Positions 27,182-37,731 are shown, numbered from the stretch's first letter. The stretch: 64,000 bases of DNA from Streptomyces alfalfae (GCF_004127445.1 NZ_QEXM01000014.1:24366-88365); one strand, 5' to 3'. The notes: generated by a model not told the origin, from the letters alone. Made by a program: numbers and translations.

Positions 27182-27849
27182 AGCCGCTTGACCCCCTTGA
27201 TGCGTCCGGCGCGGGCGGCCCGCGCCTTGGCCGTCTTCATGCGCAGTCCCCCGCGCTGGCTGCCGATGCGCAATCCGGTGCCCGAGGAGAGCCAGCCGGA
27301 GGTGACGTCGGCCGCCTGGTTGGCGGGGCCGTTCTCCCCCAGCGGGTCGTTGTCGGCCTTTCTGGCGAGGGCGATGATCAGGGGCACCGTGAACGGGGCG
27401 AGCAGCAGGTCGTAGAGCGCGGCGGTGAACAGCAGCCCCACCAGGCCCACGTGGCGGGCCGCGGTGTCCCCGACCAACGAGCCGACGCCCGCGTACAGCA
27501 GGGTCGAGCCGACGGCGGCGGCGAAGACCACGACGAGCGGGCCGCTGACGGAGCGCAGTCTGCCGCCGTCCGGCTTCGCGAGGCCCGCGAGGTAGCCGAT
27601 GACGCAGAGCACGAGGGCGTAGCGCCCGACGGCGTGGTCGGCGGGCGGGGCCAGGTCGGCGAGGAGGCCCGCGCCGAAGCCGACGAGGGCGCCGCCGGTG
27701 TGCCCGTAGACCAGCGCGAGCCCGAGGACGGTGAGCAGCACCAGGTCGGGCACCGCGCCCGGGAGCTGGAGCCGGGCGAGGACGCTGACCTGGATGACCA
27801 GGGCGACGACGACCAGCGCGGCGGAGAGCAGGATTCGGTTGAAGCGCAT
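27178..27849 (-). CDS. mreD: Rod shape-determining protein MreD
   Basis: A 223-residue integral membrane protein with about five TM helices in the first 170 residues, then a basic cytoplasmic tail (about 175-223) that is longer than in E. coli MreD. MreD bridges MreC and the RodA/PBP2 machinery. It starts 13 bp after mreC. Confidence 0.93.
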   Translation of the reverse strand: MRFNRILLSAALVVVALVIQVSVLARLQLPGAVPDLVLLTVLGLALVYGHTGGALVGFGAGLLADLAPPADHAVGRYALVLCVIGYLAGLAKPDGGRLRSVSGPLVVVFAAAVGSTLLYAGVGSLVGDTAARHVGLVGLLFTAALYDLLLAPFTVPLIIALARKADNDPLGENGPANQAADVTSGWLSSGTGLRIGSQRGGLRMKTAKARAARAGRIKGVKRL

Positions 27850-27862
27850 GGGTCCGTCTCTC

Positions 27863-28879
27863 CTACTGCTCGTCGTCGTTGGCGGCGCCGTCGGCCGGAT
27901 CGGCGGCCCCGTCCGCCGGGTCGGCGGCTCCGTCCGCCGGGTTCCCGGCGCCGTCCCCCTCGGGCTTCCCCGACGGGGTGGCCGTCACGGTCACTGTCGG
28001 CGTCGGCTTCGGCTTCTCGGGCTTCTTCGGCAGGACCGTGTCGCGCGGGTCCTCGCGGGGGCCCTCGACGACCACGCCGACGATGTCGAGCCGGGTGAAG
28101 CCGACGTAGGGCTTCACGTAGACGGTGCGGGTCAGGTCGCCGCCGGAGGGGTCGACGCGGACGACCTCGCCGACCGGCACGCCGGGCACGAACGGCTTGT
28201 CCTTGCGGGAGCCGAAGGTGACCAGGCGGTCGCCCTTCTTGACCTCGGACTTGCCGTTGAGGAGCTGGACGGAGAGCGGGCGGTCGCCCTGGCCGGTGGC
28301 GAAGCCCAGCTCGTCGGTCTTCTCCATGCGGGTGCCAACGGTGAAGTCGGGGTCGTTGGCGAGCAGGACAGTCGCGGTGTCCGGGCCGACCGTGGTGACG
28401 CGGCCGACGAGGCCGTCGCCGTTCAGCACGGTCATGTCGCGCTTGAGCCCGTCCTTGGCGCCGGCGTCGATGGTGACGGTCCAGGAGAAGCCCTGGGCCG
28501 CTCCTATGCCGATGACCTCGGCGCCCTTGATGCCGTACTGCCCGGCGCCCGCCGTCTTGAGCATGCTGTCGAGCTGGCGCACCCTGCTGCGGTTGCGGTC
28601 GTCGCTGCCGAGCCTGGCCTTCAACGCGGCGTTCTGGCGCTCCAGTTCGGCGATGCGGTCGTGCCGCTCGCCGGAGTCGCGGACCGCGCCGATGGCGTTG
28701 CCGATCGGGTCGACGGCGGAGGACATTCCCTCCTCGACCGGACCGAAGACGGTGGCGGCGGCCCGGCGGGCACCGTCGACCGGTGAGTCCTCGCCTCCGC
28801 GGATGTCCACCGTGATCAGAGCGAACGCGATGGCGATCAGCAGCACCAGGAGCAGCCGGCTCTCTCGTGTGTCCCTCAC
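27863..28879 (-). CDS. mreC: Rod shape-determining protein MreC
   Basis: A 338-residue protein: one N-terminal TM helix (about 9-26), a coiled coil (about 65-100, starting IAELERQNAALKARL), and two beta-barrel domains to about 285. It links cytoplasmic MreB to PBP2 outside the membrane. The C-terminal tail ends in three ADPADGA-type units encoded by near-perfect 21-bp repeats (about 27880-27945), likely disordered and length-variable. GTG start at 28879. Confidence 0.95.
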   Translation of the reverse strand: MRDTRESRLLLVLLIAIAFALITVDIRGGEDSPVDGARRAAATVFGPVEEGMSSAVDPIGNAIGAVRDSGERHDRIAELERQNAALKARLGSDDRNRSRVRQLDSMLKTAGAGQYGIKGAEVIGIGAAQGFSWTVTIDAGAKDGLKRDMTVLNGDGLVGRVTTVGPDTATVLLANDPDFTVGTRMEKTDELGFATGQGDRPLSVQLLNGKSEVKKGDRLVTFGSRKDKPFVPGVPVGEVVRVDPSGGDLTRTVYVKPYVGFTRLDIVGVVVEGPREDPRDTVLPKKPEKPKPTPTVTVTATPSGKPEGDGAGNPADGAADPADGAADPADGAANDDEQ

Positions 28880-28991
28880 GTGCGGCGGCGTGCCTTCCTC
28901 AATCGGAATGACGTGGAATCTACGCGTTCCACGGAGTTCGGGGGAATTCTTGTGCCTTGCCGGAAATCTTCTGTCGTGCCTCTATATCAAC

Positions 28992-29031
28992 GATCCGCCG
29001 CACGAAGTGGCAAGCACTCGTACGGCGGATC
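28992..29031 (-). terminator. Hairpin between mreB and mreC
   Basis: A 9-bp perfect outer stem (28992-29000 with 29023-29031) continues inward with about 7 more pairs after one mismatch and a bulged A. It begins 14 bp after the mreB stop. Probably a partial terminator, so mreCD-pbp2-rodA may have a separate promoter in the 165-bp gap. Confidence 0.65.
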
Positions 29032-29044
29032 CTCGCGCGTCAGT

Positions 29045-30076
29045 TCATCTGCGCGGCTGGGCGTCGAGCACCTGCTGCAACGCCTCGAACTCCTCGACAC
29101 ACTTCCCGGAGCCGAGCGCCACGCTGTCCAGCGGGTCCTCGGCGATGTGGATCGGCATACCGGTCTCGCGGCGCAGCCGCTCGTCGAGACCGCGGAGCAG
29201 GGCGCCGCCGCCGGTGAGGACGATGCCGCGGTCCATGACGTCGCCCGACAGCTCGGGCGGGCACTTGTCGAGGGTCGTCTTGACCGCGTCGACGATCGCG
29301 TTGACCGGCTCCTCGATGGCCTTGCGGACCTCGGCGGCGGAGATCACGACGGTCTTGGGCAGTCCGGAGACCAGGTCCCTGCCGCGGATCTCGGTGTGCT
29401 CGTCGGCGTCCATGTCGTACGCCGAACCGATGGTGATCTTGATCTGCTCGGCGGTGCGCTCGCCGAGGAGGAGGGAGTACTCCTTCTTGATGTGCTGGAT
29501 GATCGCGTTGTCCAGCTCGTCGCCCGCGACGCGGATCGACTGCGCCGTGACGATTCCGCCGAGGCTGATGACCGCGACCTCGGTGGTGCCGCCGCCGATG
29601 TCGACCACCATGTTGCCCGTGGCCTCGTGGACCGGCAGGCCCGAGCCGATGGCCGCGGCCATGGGCTCCTCGATGATGTGCACCTGGCGCGCGCCGGCCT
29701 GCGACGAGGCCTCGATGACGGCGCGGCGCTCGACGCCGGTGATGCCGGAGGGCACGCAGACGACGACGCGCGGACGAGCGAGGTAGCGCCGCTTGTGGAT
29801 CTTCAGGATGAAGTAGCGGAGCATGCGTTCGGTGATCTCGAAGTCGGCGATCACGCCGTCCTTCAGCGGACGCACCGCGACGATGTTGCCGGGCGTGCGC
29901 CCGATCATCTTCTTCGCTTCCGCGCCGACCGCGAGGATGCCACCGGTGTTGGTGTTGATCGCGACGACGGACGGCTCGTTGAGTACGATCCCCCGACCCC
30001 TGACGTACACCAGCGTGTTGGCGGTCCCGAGGTCGACAGCCATGTCACGGCCGATGAACGACATGTTGTTCCCCAT
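29045..30076 (-). CDS. mreB: Rod shape-determining protein MreB
   Basis: A 343-residue actin-like cytoskeletal ATPase. Phosphate 1 motif [12 protein letters not shown], phosphate 2 [16 protein letters not shown], and adenosine motif [15 protein letters not shown]. In Streptomyces it guides spore-wall synthesis rather than hyphal growth. I use ATG 30076 ([17 protein letters not shown]); the frame runs on upstream to 30163 but that part is not MreB-like. First gene of the mre cluster. Confidence 0.97.
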   Translation of the reverse strand: MGNNMSFIGRDMAVDLGTANTLVYVRGRGIVLNEPSVVAINTNTGGILAVGAEAKKMIGRTPGNIVAVRPLKDGVIADFEITERMLRYFILKIHKRRYLARPRVVVCVPSGITGVERRAVIEASSQAGARQVHIIEEPMAAAIGSGLPVHEATGNMVVDIGGGTTEVAVISLGGIVTAQSIRVAGDELDNAIIQHIKKEYSLLLGERTAEQIKITIGSAYDMDADEHTEIRGRDLVSGLPKTVVISAAEVRKAIEEPVNAIVDAVKTTLDKCPPELSGDVMDRGIVLTGGGALLRGLDERLRRETGMPIHIAEDPLDSVALGSGKCVEEFEALQQVLDAQPRR

Positions 30077-30289
30077 GAGGATGCGTCTGGCCTTCCCTAT
30101 TGGAGCGTTTGATGGCTTTTTAGGTAGGCGAGGTGGGTGCTGTGTGGCAGTGGAGGCTTCCATCGTAGTCTCGGCCGCGCGAAGACGGCGCGAGGGTCTT
30201 CGCCATTGTCAGCAGATGATGGGCCGCCTCGCCCATGCAGACGTGCCATAAGGGCCACGCGTTCCCCCGATTGGGGTGCATATGCCAAA

Positions 30290-30315
30290 GGACGGCCGAA
30301 TTTCTTCGGCCGTCC
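30290..30315 (-). terminator. Terminator of ndk
   Basis: A perfect 11-bp stem (30290-30300 with 30305-30315) and a 4-nt loop, 54 bp after the ndk stop and upstream of the mreB promoter region. Confidence 0.8.
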
Positions 30316-30369
30316 GAGGTCAGGCGGGTTTCTTACTGACGTATTGTCAGATCGCCGTGCCGGGGTGTG

Positions 30370-30783
30370 TCACGCCACGCCCGGGAAGAAGATCTTCAGC
30401 TCGCGCTCGGCGGACTCCTCGGAGTCCGAGGCGTGGATCAGGTTCTCCCGGACGATGGTGCCGAAGTCACCGCGGATCGAGCCCGGCGCCGCGGCGATCG
30501 GGTCGGTCGGCCCGGCGAGCGCGCGCACGCCCTCGATGACCCGCTCGCCCTCGACGACGAGCGCGACGACGGGACCGGACGACATGAAGGCGACCAGCGG
30601 CTCGTAGAAGGGCTTGCCCTTGTGCTCGCCGTAGTGCTGCTCCAGGGTGTCCTGGTCCAGGGAACGCAGCTCCAGCGCGGAGATCGTCCAGCCCGCCTTG
30701 CGCTCGATGCGGCCGATGATCTCGCCGATCAGGCCGCGACGGACGGCGTCGGGCTTCAGCAGGACGAGGGTGCGCTGGCTCAT
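30370..30783 (-). CDS. ndk: Nucleoside diphosphate kinase
   Basis: A 137-residue enzyme that transfers the gamma phosphate between NTPs and NDPs. It begins MSQRTLVLLKPDAVRRGLIG. The phospho-histidine lies in NLIHASDS near residue 117. The ATG at 30783 gives the standard length; upstream extension to 30837 is not conserved. Confidence 0.98.
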   Translation of the reverse strand: MSQRTLVLLKPDAVRRGLIGEIIGRIERKAGWTISALELRSLDQDTLEQHYGEHKGKPFYEPLVAFMSSGPVVALVVEGERVIEGVRALAGPTDPIAAAPGSIRGDFGTIVRENLIHASDSEESAERELKIFFPGVA

Positions 30784-30911
30784 GTGCGGCTCCAAAGTGT
30801 TTTCACGATCTTTACGATCAGGTGGGATGGCCCGCACGATACCGGGGGCGGCTACGCGGTGTTACCTCCGGCCTCCGCCCCGGCCCCCGCGGGCCCTCAC
30901 CGGTCGCCGCG

Positions 30912-31262
30912 CTACGCCTCCGCCTGCCCCTCCGCCATGGCCGCGAACCGGGCCTTCGCCTCGTCGATCTTGCGCCCGAAGTGCACCGAGGCCCACCACA
31001 GGGCGGCGAACACCGCGCCCATGAAGAACATCGCGGGGACCGCGAAGCCGCTCGCGATCAGCCCGATCTGCAGGGCCCAGCCGAGCTGCACCCCGCCGGG
31101 CCGGGTGATGACGCCGCAGAGCAGCAGAGAGAGCAGCATCGCGATGCCGCAGACCGTCCAGACCGTGCCCATCGACAGGTCGGGGTCCTTCATGGCGACG
31201 AGGCCCGCGAAGCCGATGACGAAGAACTCGCCGATCAGGGTCGAAGCGCAGAGCGTACGCAT
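30912..31262 (-). CDS. DUF4233 membrane protein
   Basis: A 116-residue protein with four hydrophobic helices (MRTLCASTLIGEFFVIGFAG onward). It starts 6 bp after the folC stop, so it is co-transcribed with it. The pairing folC-DUF4233-ndk is, as I recall, constant in actinobacteria. Function unknown. Confidence 0.88.
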   Translation of the reverse strand: MRTLCASTLIGEFFVIGFAGLVAMKDPDLSMGTVWTVCGIAMLLSLLLCGVITRPGGVQLGWALQIGLIASGFAVPAMFFMGAVFAALWWASVHFGRKIDEAKARFAAMAEGQAEA

Positions 31263-31268
31263 CAGGGG

Positions 31269-32798
31269 TCAGCCCCTCCCCAGGAGCAGCCGGGCCTCGC
31301 CGACCGTGATGACGGAACCGGTGACCAGGACGCCGGCGCCCGCGAACTCCCCCTCGTCCTCGGCCAGGGTGATCGCGGCCTCCAGGGCGTCCGGGAGGCG
31401 CGGCTCGACCTGGACCCGCTCGTCGCCGAAGACCTCGACGGCGATGGCGGCCAGGTCGTCCGCGTCCATCGCGCGGTGGCTGCTGTTCTGCGTGACGACG
31501 ACCTCGGCGAAGATCGGCTCGAAGGCCTCCAGGAACCCCCTGACGTCCTTGTCGTCACTCGCGCCGACCACGCCGATGAGGTTGGTGAAGTCGAAGGCCT
31601 CGCTGACGCCCGCCGCCGCGGCCCGCGCGCCCGCCGGGTTGTGCGCGGCGTCCAGGACGATGGTGGGCGAGCGGCGCACGACCTCCAGGCGGCCGGGCGA
31701 GGCGACCGAGGCGAAGGCCTTGCGGACCACGTCGATGTCGAGCGGGCGCGCGTGCTGCGCGCCGATGCCGAAGAACGCCTCCACGGCCGCGAGCGCGACC
31801 GAGGCGTTGTGCGCCTGGTGCTCGCCGTGCAGGGGCAGGAACACCTCTTCGTACTCCCCGCCGAGTCCGCGCAGCGTCACCAGCTGGCCGCCGACGGCGA
31901 CCTGCCGGGAGACGACGCCGAACTCCAGGCCCTGGCGGGCGACGGTCGCGTCGACCTCGACGGCCTTCTTCAGGAGCACCTGGGCGGCGTCCACCGGCTG
32001 CTGGGCGAGGATCACCGTCGCGTCCTGCTTGATGATCCCGGACTTCTCCACGGCGATCTCGGCCGGTGTGGAGCCGAGGCGGTCGGTGTGGTCCAGGTCG
32101 ATGGGGGTCACGACGGCGACGGAGCCGTCGATGACGTTCGTCGCGTCCCAGCTGCCGCCCATGCCGACCTCGACGACGGCCACGTCCACGGGAGCGTCGG
32201 CGAAGGCCGCGTACGCCATGCCGGTGAGGACCTCGAAGAAGGAGAGGCGGTACTCCTCCTTGGCGTCGACCAGCTCCACGTACGGCTTGATGTCGTGGTA
32301 CGCCTCGACGAAGCGCTCCGCCTCGATGGGGGCGCCGTCCAGGCTGATGCGCTCGGTGATCGACTGCACGTGGGGCGAGGTGTACCGCCCGGTGCGCAGC
32401 TCGAAGGCGGAGAACAGGGCCTCGATCATCCGGGCCGTGGACGTCTTGCCGTTGGTCCCCGTGATGTGGATCGAGGGGTACGCGCGCTGGGGCTCGCCCA
32501 GGACGTCCATCAGCGCGGCGATACGGCGGACGGAGGGCTCCAGCTTCGTCTCGCCCCAGCGCCCGGCGAGCTCGGTCTCCACCTCGCGCAGCGCCTTGTC
32601 CACCTCGGGATCGGCGGGGCGCGCGGGGATGTCGCCCTGCGGCGGGCCCGCCTGGGTGCGCAGGGTGCGGCTGCCCGCCTCGATCACGGCGAGGTCGGGA
32701 TCGCGGTCCGTCTCGGCGCCGACGATCTCCTCGAAGGCGTCAGAGGGGTCGATGGGCTCGGAGGGGCGGTCGTCGTCGTGCGGGGGGAGGTCACTCAC
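31269..32798 (-). CDS. folC: Bifunctional folylpolyglutamate / dihydrofolate synthase
   Basis: About 509 residues. A Mur-ligase-like enzyme that adds glutamate to folates. The P-loop is ITGTNGKTSTARM (about 130). ERISLDGAPI, VVEVGMGGSWDATN, PLHGEHQAHNASVALAA and VLDAAHNPAGARA are typical. The GTG at 32798 (VSDLPPHDDD) leaves an acidic N-terminal extension of about 80 residues common in Streptomyces. The frame continues to 32942, into the divergent promoter region, without a supported start. Confidence 0.95.
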   Translation of the reverse strand: MSDLPPHDDDRPSEPIDPSDAFEEIVGAETDRDPDLAVIEAGSRTLRTQAGPPQGDIPARPADPEVDKALREVETELAGRWGETKLEPSVRRIAALMDVLGEPQRAYPSIHITGTNGKTSTARMIEALFSAFELRTGRYTSPHVQSITERISLDGAPIEAERFVEAYHDIKPYVELVDAKEEYRLSFFEVLTGMAYAAFADAPVDVAVVEVGMGGSWDATNVIDGSVAVVTPIDLDHTDRLGSTPAEIAVEKSGIIKQDATVILAQQPVDAAQVLLKKAVEVDATVARQGLEFGVVSRQVAVGGQLVTLRGLGGEYEEVFLPLHGEHQAHNASVALAAVEAFFGIGAQHARPLDIDVVRKAFASVASPGRLEVVRRSPTIVLDAAHNPAGARAAAAGVSEAFDFTNLIGVVGASDDKDVRGFLEAFEPIFAEVVVTQNSSHRAMDADDLAAIAVEVFGDERVQVEPRLPDALEAAITLAEDEGEFAGAGVLVTGSVITVGEARLLLGRG

Positions 32799-32953
32799 GT
32801 ACGCCAGTCTACGGAGCGGCGCCGACACGCGCGGCCAGGCCCCGCCCGGGGCGCCCGAGGGACGCGCCGCGGCCCTCGTCGGGACTTTCGGCCCGTCCGA
32901 TTCGGGACCAAAGTCCCTCCGCTTCGCCGGGCCGCCGGGCAAACTTGGCGATC

Positions 32954-33964
32954 ATGGACATAGGTATCGACCTCGGCACTGCGAACACCCTTCTCTACGT
33001 ACGCGGCAAGGGCATCGTGCTCAACGAGCCGTCCGTGGTCGCCGTGCGGGAGGGCGGCAAGGGCGGGGTGCTCGCCGTCGGGACCGAGGCCAAGGAGACG
33101 ATCGGGCGCACCCCCGGGTCGATCACCGCGATCCGGCCGCTGCGGGACGGCGTGATCAGCGACTACGAGGCCGCCGAGGAGATGATCCGGCACTTCGTGC
33201 GCAAGGCCCTCGCGGGCCGGCGTCCCCGCACCCGCATGGTCGTGTGCGTGCCCAGCGGAGTGACGCCCGTCGAGCGGCGGGCCATCGTGCACGCCGCGCA
33301 GCGGGCGGGGGCGAAGGCCGTGCACCTCATCGAGGAGCCGATGGCCGCCGCGATCGGGGTGGGGCTGCCGGTCGCCGAGCCGCGCGGCTCGATGGTCGTC
33401 GACATCGGCGGCGGCACCACCGAGGTCGCCGTCATCTCGCTCGGCGGCATCGTCACGGCCCAGTCGCTGCGGGTGGGCGGGGACCGCTTCGACCAGGCGA
33501 TCACCGACTTCGTGCGCAAGCAGCACGGGCTGCTCGTGGGCGAGCGCACCGCCGAGGACATCAAGGTCGCGATCGGCTCGGCGTGGCCGGTGCCGGGTCA
33601 GGAGGAGTTCGAGCAGCGGACGTTCACCGTGCGGGGCCGGGAGAAGGTCGGCGGGCTGCCGAAGACCCTGGACCTGACGGTGCGCGAGGTCCGCTCGGCC
33701 CTCGACGAGCCGGTGGAGCAGATCATCGCCGCGGTCCGCGTGACGCTGGAGGAGTGCCCGCCCGAGCTGTCCGGCGACATCATGGAGCACGGCATCATCC
33801 TGACCGGCGGCGGCGCCCTCCTCCCCGGCCTCGACCTGCGCATCGCCTCCGCCACCAACATCCCGGTCTTCGTGGCCGACGACCCGCTGGACAGCGTGGC
33901 GCAGGGCTGCGGCAAGTGCGTGGAGGACTTCGACGGCCTGGCGAAGGCGACGGCGGCGGCCTAG
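32954..33964 (+). CDS. MreB-like actin homologue (second copy)
   Basis: A 336-residue MreB/Mbl-family ATPase: [33 protein letters not shown] and [15 protein letters not shown] are all intact. It is very similar to MreB 3 kb away but on the opposite strand, diverging from folC. It lacks the MGNNMSFIG membrane-binding N-terminus of MreB. ATG 32954 is chosen; TTG 32945 is possible, and neither has a clear Shine-Dalgarno. It ends with a CGKCVEDFDGL tail. Role unknown; it may copolymerise with MreB in spore formation. Confidence 0.88.
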   Translation: MDIGIDLGTANTLLYVRGKGIVLNEPSVVAVREGGKGGVLAVGTEAKETIGRTPGSITAIRPLRDGVISDYEAAEEMIRHFVRKALAGRRPRTRMVVCVPSGVTPVERRAIVHAAQRAGAKAVHLIEEPMAAAIGVGLPVAEPRGSMVVDIGGGTTEVAVISLGGIVTAQSLRVGGDRFDQAITDFVRKQHGLLVGERTAEDIKVAIGSAWPVPGQEEFEQRTFTVRGREKVGGLPKTLDLTVREVRSALDEPVEQIIAAVRVTLEECPPELSGDIMEHGIILTGGGALLPGLDLRIASATNIPVFVADDPLDSVAQGCGKCVEDFDGLAKATAAA

Positions 33965-34167
33965 GCCCTGCCGTCCGGAACAGCCCGGCGCCGCGTTCCC
34001 CCACTGCCCGGCGCCGGGCCCCCTCACCCGCTGCCGCGGCGCCTCCCCGGGGCAGGCAGCCACATATCATCCCACTTGTGGCACTTATGACCCTGATGCG
34101 GTGATTCGCGGCGTCGGTTACCGCGCGGCTCACGGCGTCGCGGGCACATCATGGGTCAAATCTGACC

Positions 34168-34833
34168 ATGTGGTATGCCCAGAATTCCGCGCGAAGGACC
34201 CATCAGCTCGTCGGTGATGCCGTGGTCTTCCTGTGGACCGCGCTGTGGGCCACCGCCGCCGTCGTCAGCTACCGGCTCACCTGCCTCCTCGCCGTCCCCC
34301 GGGCCCTGCGGGAGCACCGGTCGCCCTTCCCGCTGATCGGCGGGAGCGTCGACAGCGCCGTACGGCAGGTGGCGGACGCCGCCGACGGCCTGCACCCGGT
34401 GCTCGTCCGCGTCGGCGTGACCGTGGGCGCACTCGCCCTCTTCGTCGTGCCGGTCGGCGTGCTCCTCGCGGTCTGGCTGCCGCGCAGGCTCCGCTGGGTC
34501 CGCCGGGCGGGCGCGGCCAGGGACCTCGCCGCCTCCGAGGACGGCCGCGACCTGCTCGCCCTGCGCTCCCTGCTCCGGCCCCTGGACGAGCTCGCCGTCA
34601 CCGCGTCGGAGATCCCCGGCTCGACGGTCGGCAGCCTCGCCGGGGGCTGGCGCCAGGGCGACCCGGAGATCCTCGACGCCCTCGCGGACGCGGAGCTGGA
34701 CCGGCTCGGCCTGCTCCCGCCGCCGTCGGGCGGCCAGGAACCGGCGTCCGGGGAACCCGCGGGCCAGGTCGGGGTCATCGCACCCGCACGCCCCGGCGAC
34801 GACCGGGCCCCCGACCCACGCGGCGTGGGCTGA
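34168..34833 (+). CDS. Hypothetical two-TM membrane protein
   Basis: A 221-residue protein with TM helices at about 18-42 and 84-106 and a short loop between them. A cytoplasmic domain of about 75 residues follows (RDLAASEDGRDLLALRSLLRPLDELA), then a Pro/Gly-rich tail. No family recognised. ATG start at 34168. It stands alone between the MreB-like gene and valS, and shares a terminator with valS. Confidence 0.75.
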   Translation: MWYAQNSARRTHQLVGDAVVFLWTALWATAAVVSYRLTCLLAVPRALREHRSPFPLIGGSVDSAVRQVADAADGLHPVLVRVGVTVGALALFVVPVGVLLAVWLPRRLRWVRRAGAARDLAASEDGRDLLALRSLLRPLDELAVTASEIPGSTVGSLAGGWRQGDPEILDALADAELDRLGLLPPPSGGQEPASGEPAGQVGVIAPARPGDDRAPDPRGVG

Positions 34834-34866
34834 CCGCCCGGCCCTCGCCCGTAGAGCCGGTACGCC

Positions 34867-34902
34867 GAAGGCCCCCGGAACCGGCAGGTTCCGGGGGCCT
34901 TC
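34867..34902. terminator. Bidirectional terminator hairpin
   Basis: A perfect 16-bp stem (34867-34882 with 34887-34902) with a GGCA loop, between the convergent two-TM gene and valS. Confidence 0.85.
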
Positions 34903-34942
34903 CGTCACGTACGCCTCGTACGGCTTCGCGCGGCCGGTGGCG

Positions 34943-37594
34943 TCATGCCGCCGGCAGGGCCTCCAGCTGGGCCTGGAGGCGGGTGATGTCGGCCTCCGCC
35001 TTGGTCAGGCGGCCGCGGATCTTGTCGACCACGTTGTCGGGGGCCTTGGCGAGGAACGCCTCGTTGCCGAGCTTGGCGGTGGCCTGCGCCTTCTCCTTCT
35101 CGGCGGCGGCCAGGTCCTTGGCGAGGCGCTTGCGCTCGGCGGCCACGTCGATCGTGCCGGACAGGTCCAGCGCGACGGTGGCGCCCGAGACCGGCAGCGT
35201 GGCGGTGGCCGTGAAGCCCTCGCCCTCCGGCTGGAGGCGGAGCAGCTGGCGGATGGCCGCCTCGTGCGGGGCGAGCGCCGTGCCGTCCAGGGTCAGGCGG
35301 GCCGGGACCTTCTGGCCCGGCTGGAGCCCCTGGTCGGCGCGGAAGCGGCGGACCTCGGTGATGACCTGCTGGAGGGTCTCGATCTCCCGCTCGGCGCCGG
35401 CGTCGCGGAAGCCGCCCGGGGCGTCGGCCCCAGGAACCAGCACAGCACTGGGCCAGTCGGCGATGACGAGGGACTCGCCGCCGGTCAGCGCCGTCCAGAG
35501 CGTCTCCGTCACGAACGGCACGATCGGGTGGAGCAGCCGCAGCGTGACGTCGAGGACCTCACCGAGGACGCGGGCCGAGACCTTCGCGCCGTCGCCGCCC
35601 GCCATGAAGGTGGTCTTGGACAGCTCCACGTACCAGTCGAAGACCTCGTCCCACGCGAAGTGGAAGAGGGCGTCGGAGAGCTTGGCGAACTGGTAGTCGT
35701 CGTAGAGCGCGTCGACCTCGGCGACCGTCGCGTTCAGCCGGGAGAGCACCCAGCGGTCGGTGGCGGACAGCTCCTCGGCCGGGGGCAGCTCGCCCTCGGT
35801 CGTGGCGCCGTTCATCATCGCGAAGCGCGTGGCGTTCCAGATCTTGTTGGCGAAGTTGCGCGAGCCCTGGACCCAGTCCTCGCCGATCGGCACGTCGGTG
35901 CCGGGGTTGGCGCCGCGGGCCAGCGTGAAGCGCAGGGCGTCCGAGCCGTACTTGTCCATCCAGTCCAGCGGGTTGACCGCGTTGCCGAAGGACTTCGACA
36001 TCTTCTTGCCGAACTGGTCGCGGACCATGCCGTGCAGCACGATCGTGTGGAACGGCGGGGTGCCGTCCATCGCGTACAGGCCGAACATCATCATCCGGGC
36101 GACCCAGAAGAAGAGGATGTCGTAGCCGGTGACGAGGACGGAGTTCGGGTAGAACTTCGCGAGCGACTCCGTCTGCTCGGGCCAGCCCAGCGTGGAGAAC
36201 GGCCACAGGCCGGAGGAGAACCACGTGTCGAGCACGTCGTTGTCCTGCGTCCAGCCCTCACCCGTCGGGGCCTCGTCGTCGGGGCCGACGCAGACGACCT
36301 CGCCGTTCGGGCCGTACCAGACGGGGATGCGGTGGCCCCACCAGAGCTGGCGCGAGATGCACCAGTCGTGGAGGTTGTCGACCCAGTCGAAGTACCGCTT
36401 CTCCATCTCCTGCGGGTGGATCTTGACCTTGCCGTCGCGGACCGCGTCGCCGGCGGCCTGCGCGAGCGGGCCGACCTTGACCCACCACTGCATCGACAGG
36501 CGCGGCTCGATGGTGGTCTTGCAGCGGGAGCAGTGGCCGACCGAGTGCGTGTACGGGCGCTTCTCGGCGACGATGCGGCCTTCGGCGCGCAGGGCGCCGA
36601 CGATGGCGGAGCGGGCCTCCAGGCGGTCGAGGCCCTGGAAGGGGCCGTGCGCGGTGATGACGGCGTGCTCGTCCATGACCGCGATGTTCGGCAGGGAGTG
36701 GCGCTGGCCGATCTCGAAGTCGTTCGGGTCGTGCGCCGGGGTCACCTTGACGGCGCCGGTGCCGAACTCGGGGTCGACGTGCTCGTCCGCGACGACCGGG
36801 ATGGTGCGGTCGGTCAACGGCAGCTTGATCTGCTTGCCGACGAGGTGCTTGTACCGCTCGTCCTCGGGGTGGACCGCGACGGCGGTGTCGCCGAGCATCG
36901 TCTCGGCGCGGGTGGTGGCGACGACGAGCGTCTCCTCCCCCTCGCCGTACCTGATCGACACCAGCTCGCCGTCGTCGTCCTGGTACTCGACCTCGATGTC
37001 CGAGATCGCCGTCAGGCAGCGCGGGCACCAGTTGATGATGCGCTCGGCGCGGTAGATCAGCTCGTCGTCGTAGAGCTTCTTGAAGATGGTCTGGACGGCC
37101 TGCGAGAGGCCCTCGTCCATGGTGAAGCGCTCGCGCTCCCAGTCGACGCCGTCGCCGAGGCGGCGCATCTGCCCGGAGATCTGGCCGCCGGACTCGCCCT
37201 TCCACTTCCAGACGCGCTCGATGAACGCCTCGCGCCCGAGGTCGTGGCGGGACTTGCCCTCCTTGCCCAGCTCGCGCTCGACGACGTTCTGCGTGGCGAT
37301 GCCGGCGTGGTCCATGCCGGGCTGCCAGAGCGTCTCGTGGCCCTGCATGCGCTTGCGGCGGGTGAGGGCGTCGATCAGCGTGTGCTCGAAGGCGTGGCCC
37401 AGGTGGAGCGCGCCCGTGACGTTCGGCGGGGGGATGACGACGGTGTACGGAGGCTTCTCGCTCTTCTCGTCGGCGGAGAAGTAACCCCGTTCCACCCAGC
37501 GCTCGTACAGCGGCCCCTCTACCTCGGCCGGCGCGTACTGGGTCGGCAGTTCGGGAGTGGTCGCTGGGGGCTGCTGCTGAGCGTTCTCGGTCAC
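34943..37594 (-). CDS. valS: Valyl-tRNA synthetase
   Basis: An 883-residue class I synthetase that charges tRNA-Val. HIGH motif in [19 protein letters not shown] (about 50-68), CP1 editing domain in the middle, KMSKS in KKMSKSFGN (about 530), an anticodon-binding region, and a C-terminal coiled-coil arm (about 815-880). It is full length. ATG start at 37594. Confidence 0.97.
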   Translation of the reverse strand: MTENAQQQPPATTPELPTQYAPAEVEGPLYERWVERGYFSADEKSEKPPYTVVIPPPNVTGALHLGHAFEHTLIDALTRRKRMQGHETLWQPGMDHAGIATQNVVERELGKEGKSRHDLGREAFIERVWKWKGESGGQISGQMRRLGDGVDWERERFTMDEGLSQAVQTIFKKLYDDELIYRAERIINWCPRCLTAISDIEVEYQDDDGELVSIRYGEGEETLVVATTRAETMLGDTAVAVHPEDERYKHLVGKQIKLPLTDRTIPVVADEHVDPEFGTGAVKVTPAHDPNDFEIGQRHSLPNIAVMDEHAVITAHGPFQGLDRLEARSAIVGALRAEGRIVAEKRPYTHSVGHCSRCKTTIEPRLSMQWWVKVGPLAQAAGDAVRDGKVKIHPQEMEKRYFDWVDNLHDWCISRQLWWGHRIPVWYGPNGEVVCVGPDDEAPTGEGWTQDNDVLDTWFSSGLWPFSTLGWPEQTESLAKFYPNSVLVTGYDILFFWVARMMMFGLYAMDGTPPFHTIVLHGMVRDQFGKKMSKSFGNAVNPLDWMDKYGSDALRFTLARGANPGTDVPIGEDWVQGSRNFANKIWNATRFAMMNGATTEGELPPAEELSATDRWVLSRLNATVAEVDALYDDYQFAKLSDALFHFAWDEVFDWYVELSKTTFMAGGDGAKVSARVLGEVLDVTLRLLHPIVPFVTETLWTALTGGESLVIADWPSAVLVPGADAPGGFRDAGAEREIETLQQVITEVRRFRADQGLQPGQKVPARLTLDGTALAPHEAAIRQLLRLQPEGEGFTATATLPVSGATVALDLSGTIDVAAERKRLAKDLAAAEKEKAQATAKLGNEAFLAKAPDNVVDKIRGRLTKAEADITRLQAQLEALPAA

Positions 37595-37731
37595 GCGGCC
37601 AGTTTAGAGGGGTGACCGAGCGGTCCCGAAACCGGAATCTTCGGTAACGGTTGACGCCGGGGTCCCCACGGGGCCGGGGCTTCGTTCAGGATGTCCGGAA
37701 CACGTCAGCGTTCTCAGGGGGGACCCACGCC

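Noticed and set aside
30367..32944. Plus-strand frame running through ndk, DUF4233 and folC and overlapping the MreB-like gene
   Set aside because: Antisense to three recognised genes; the translation has no domain and only high third-position GC of the other strand keeps it open.
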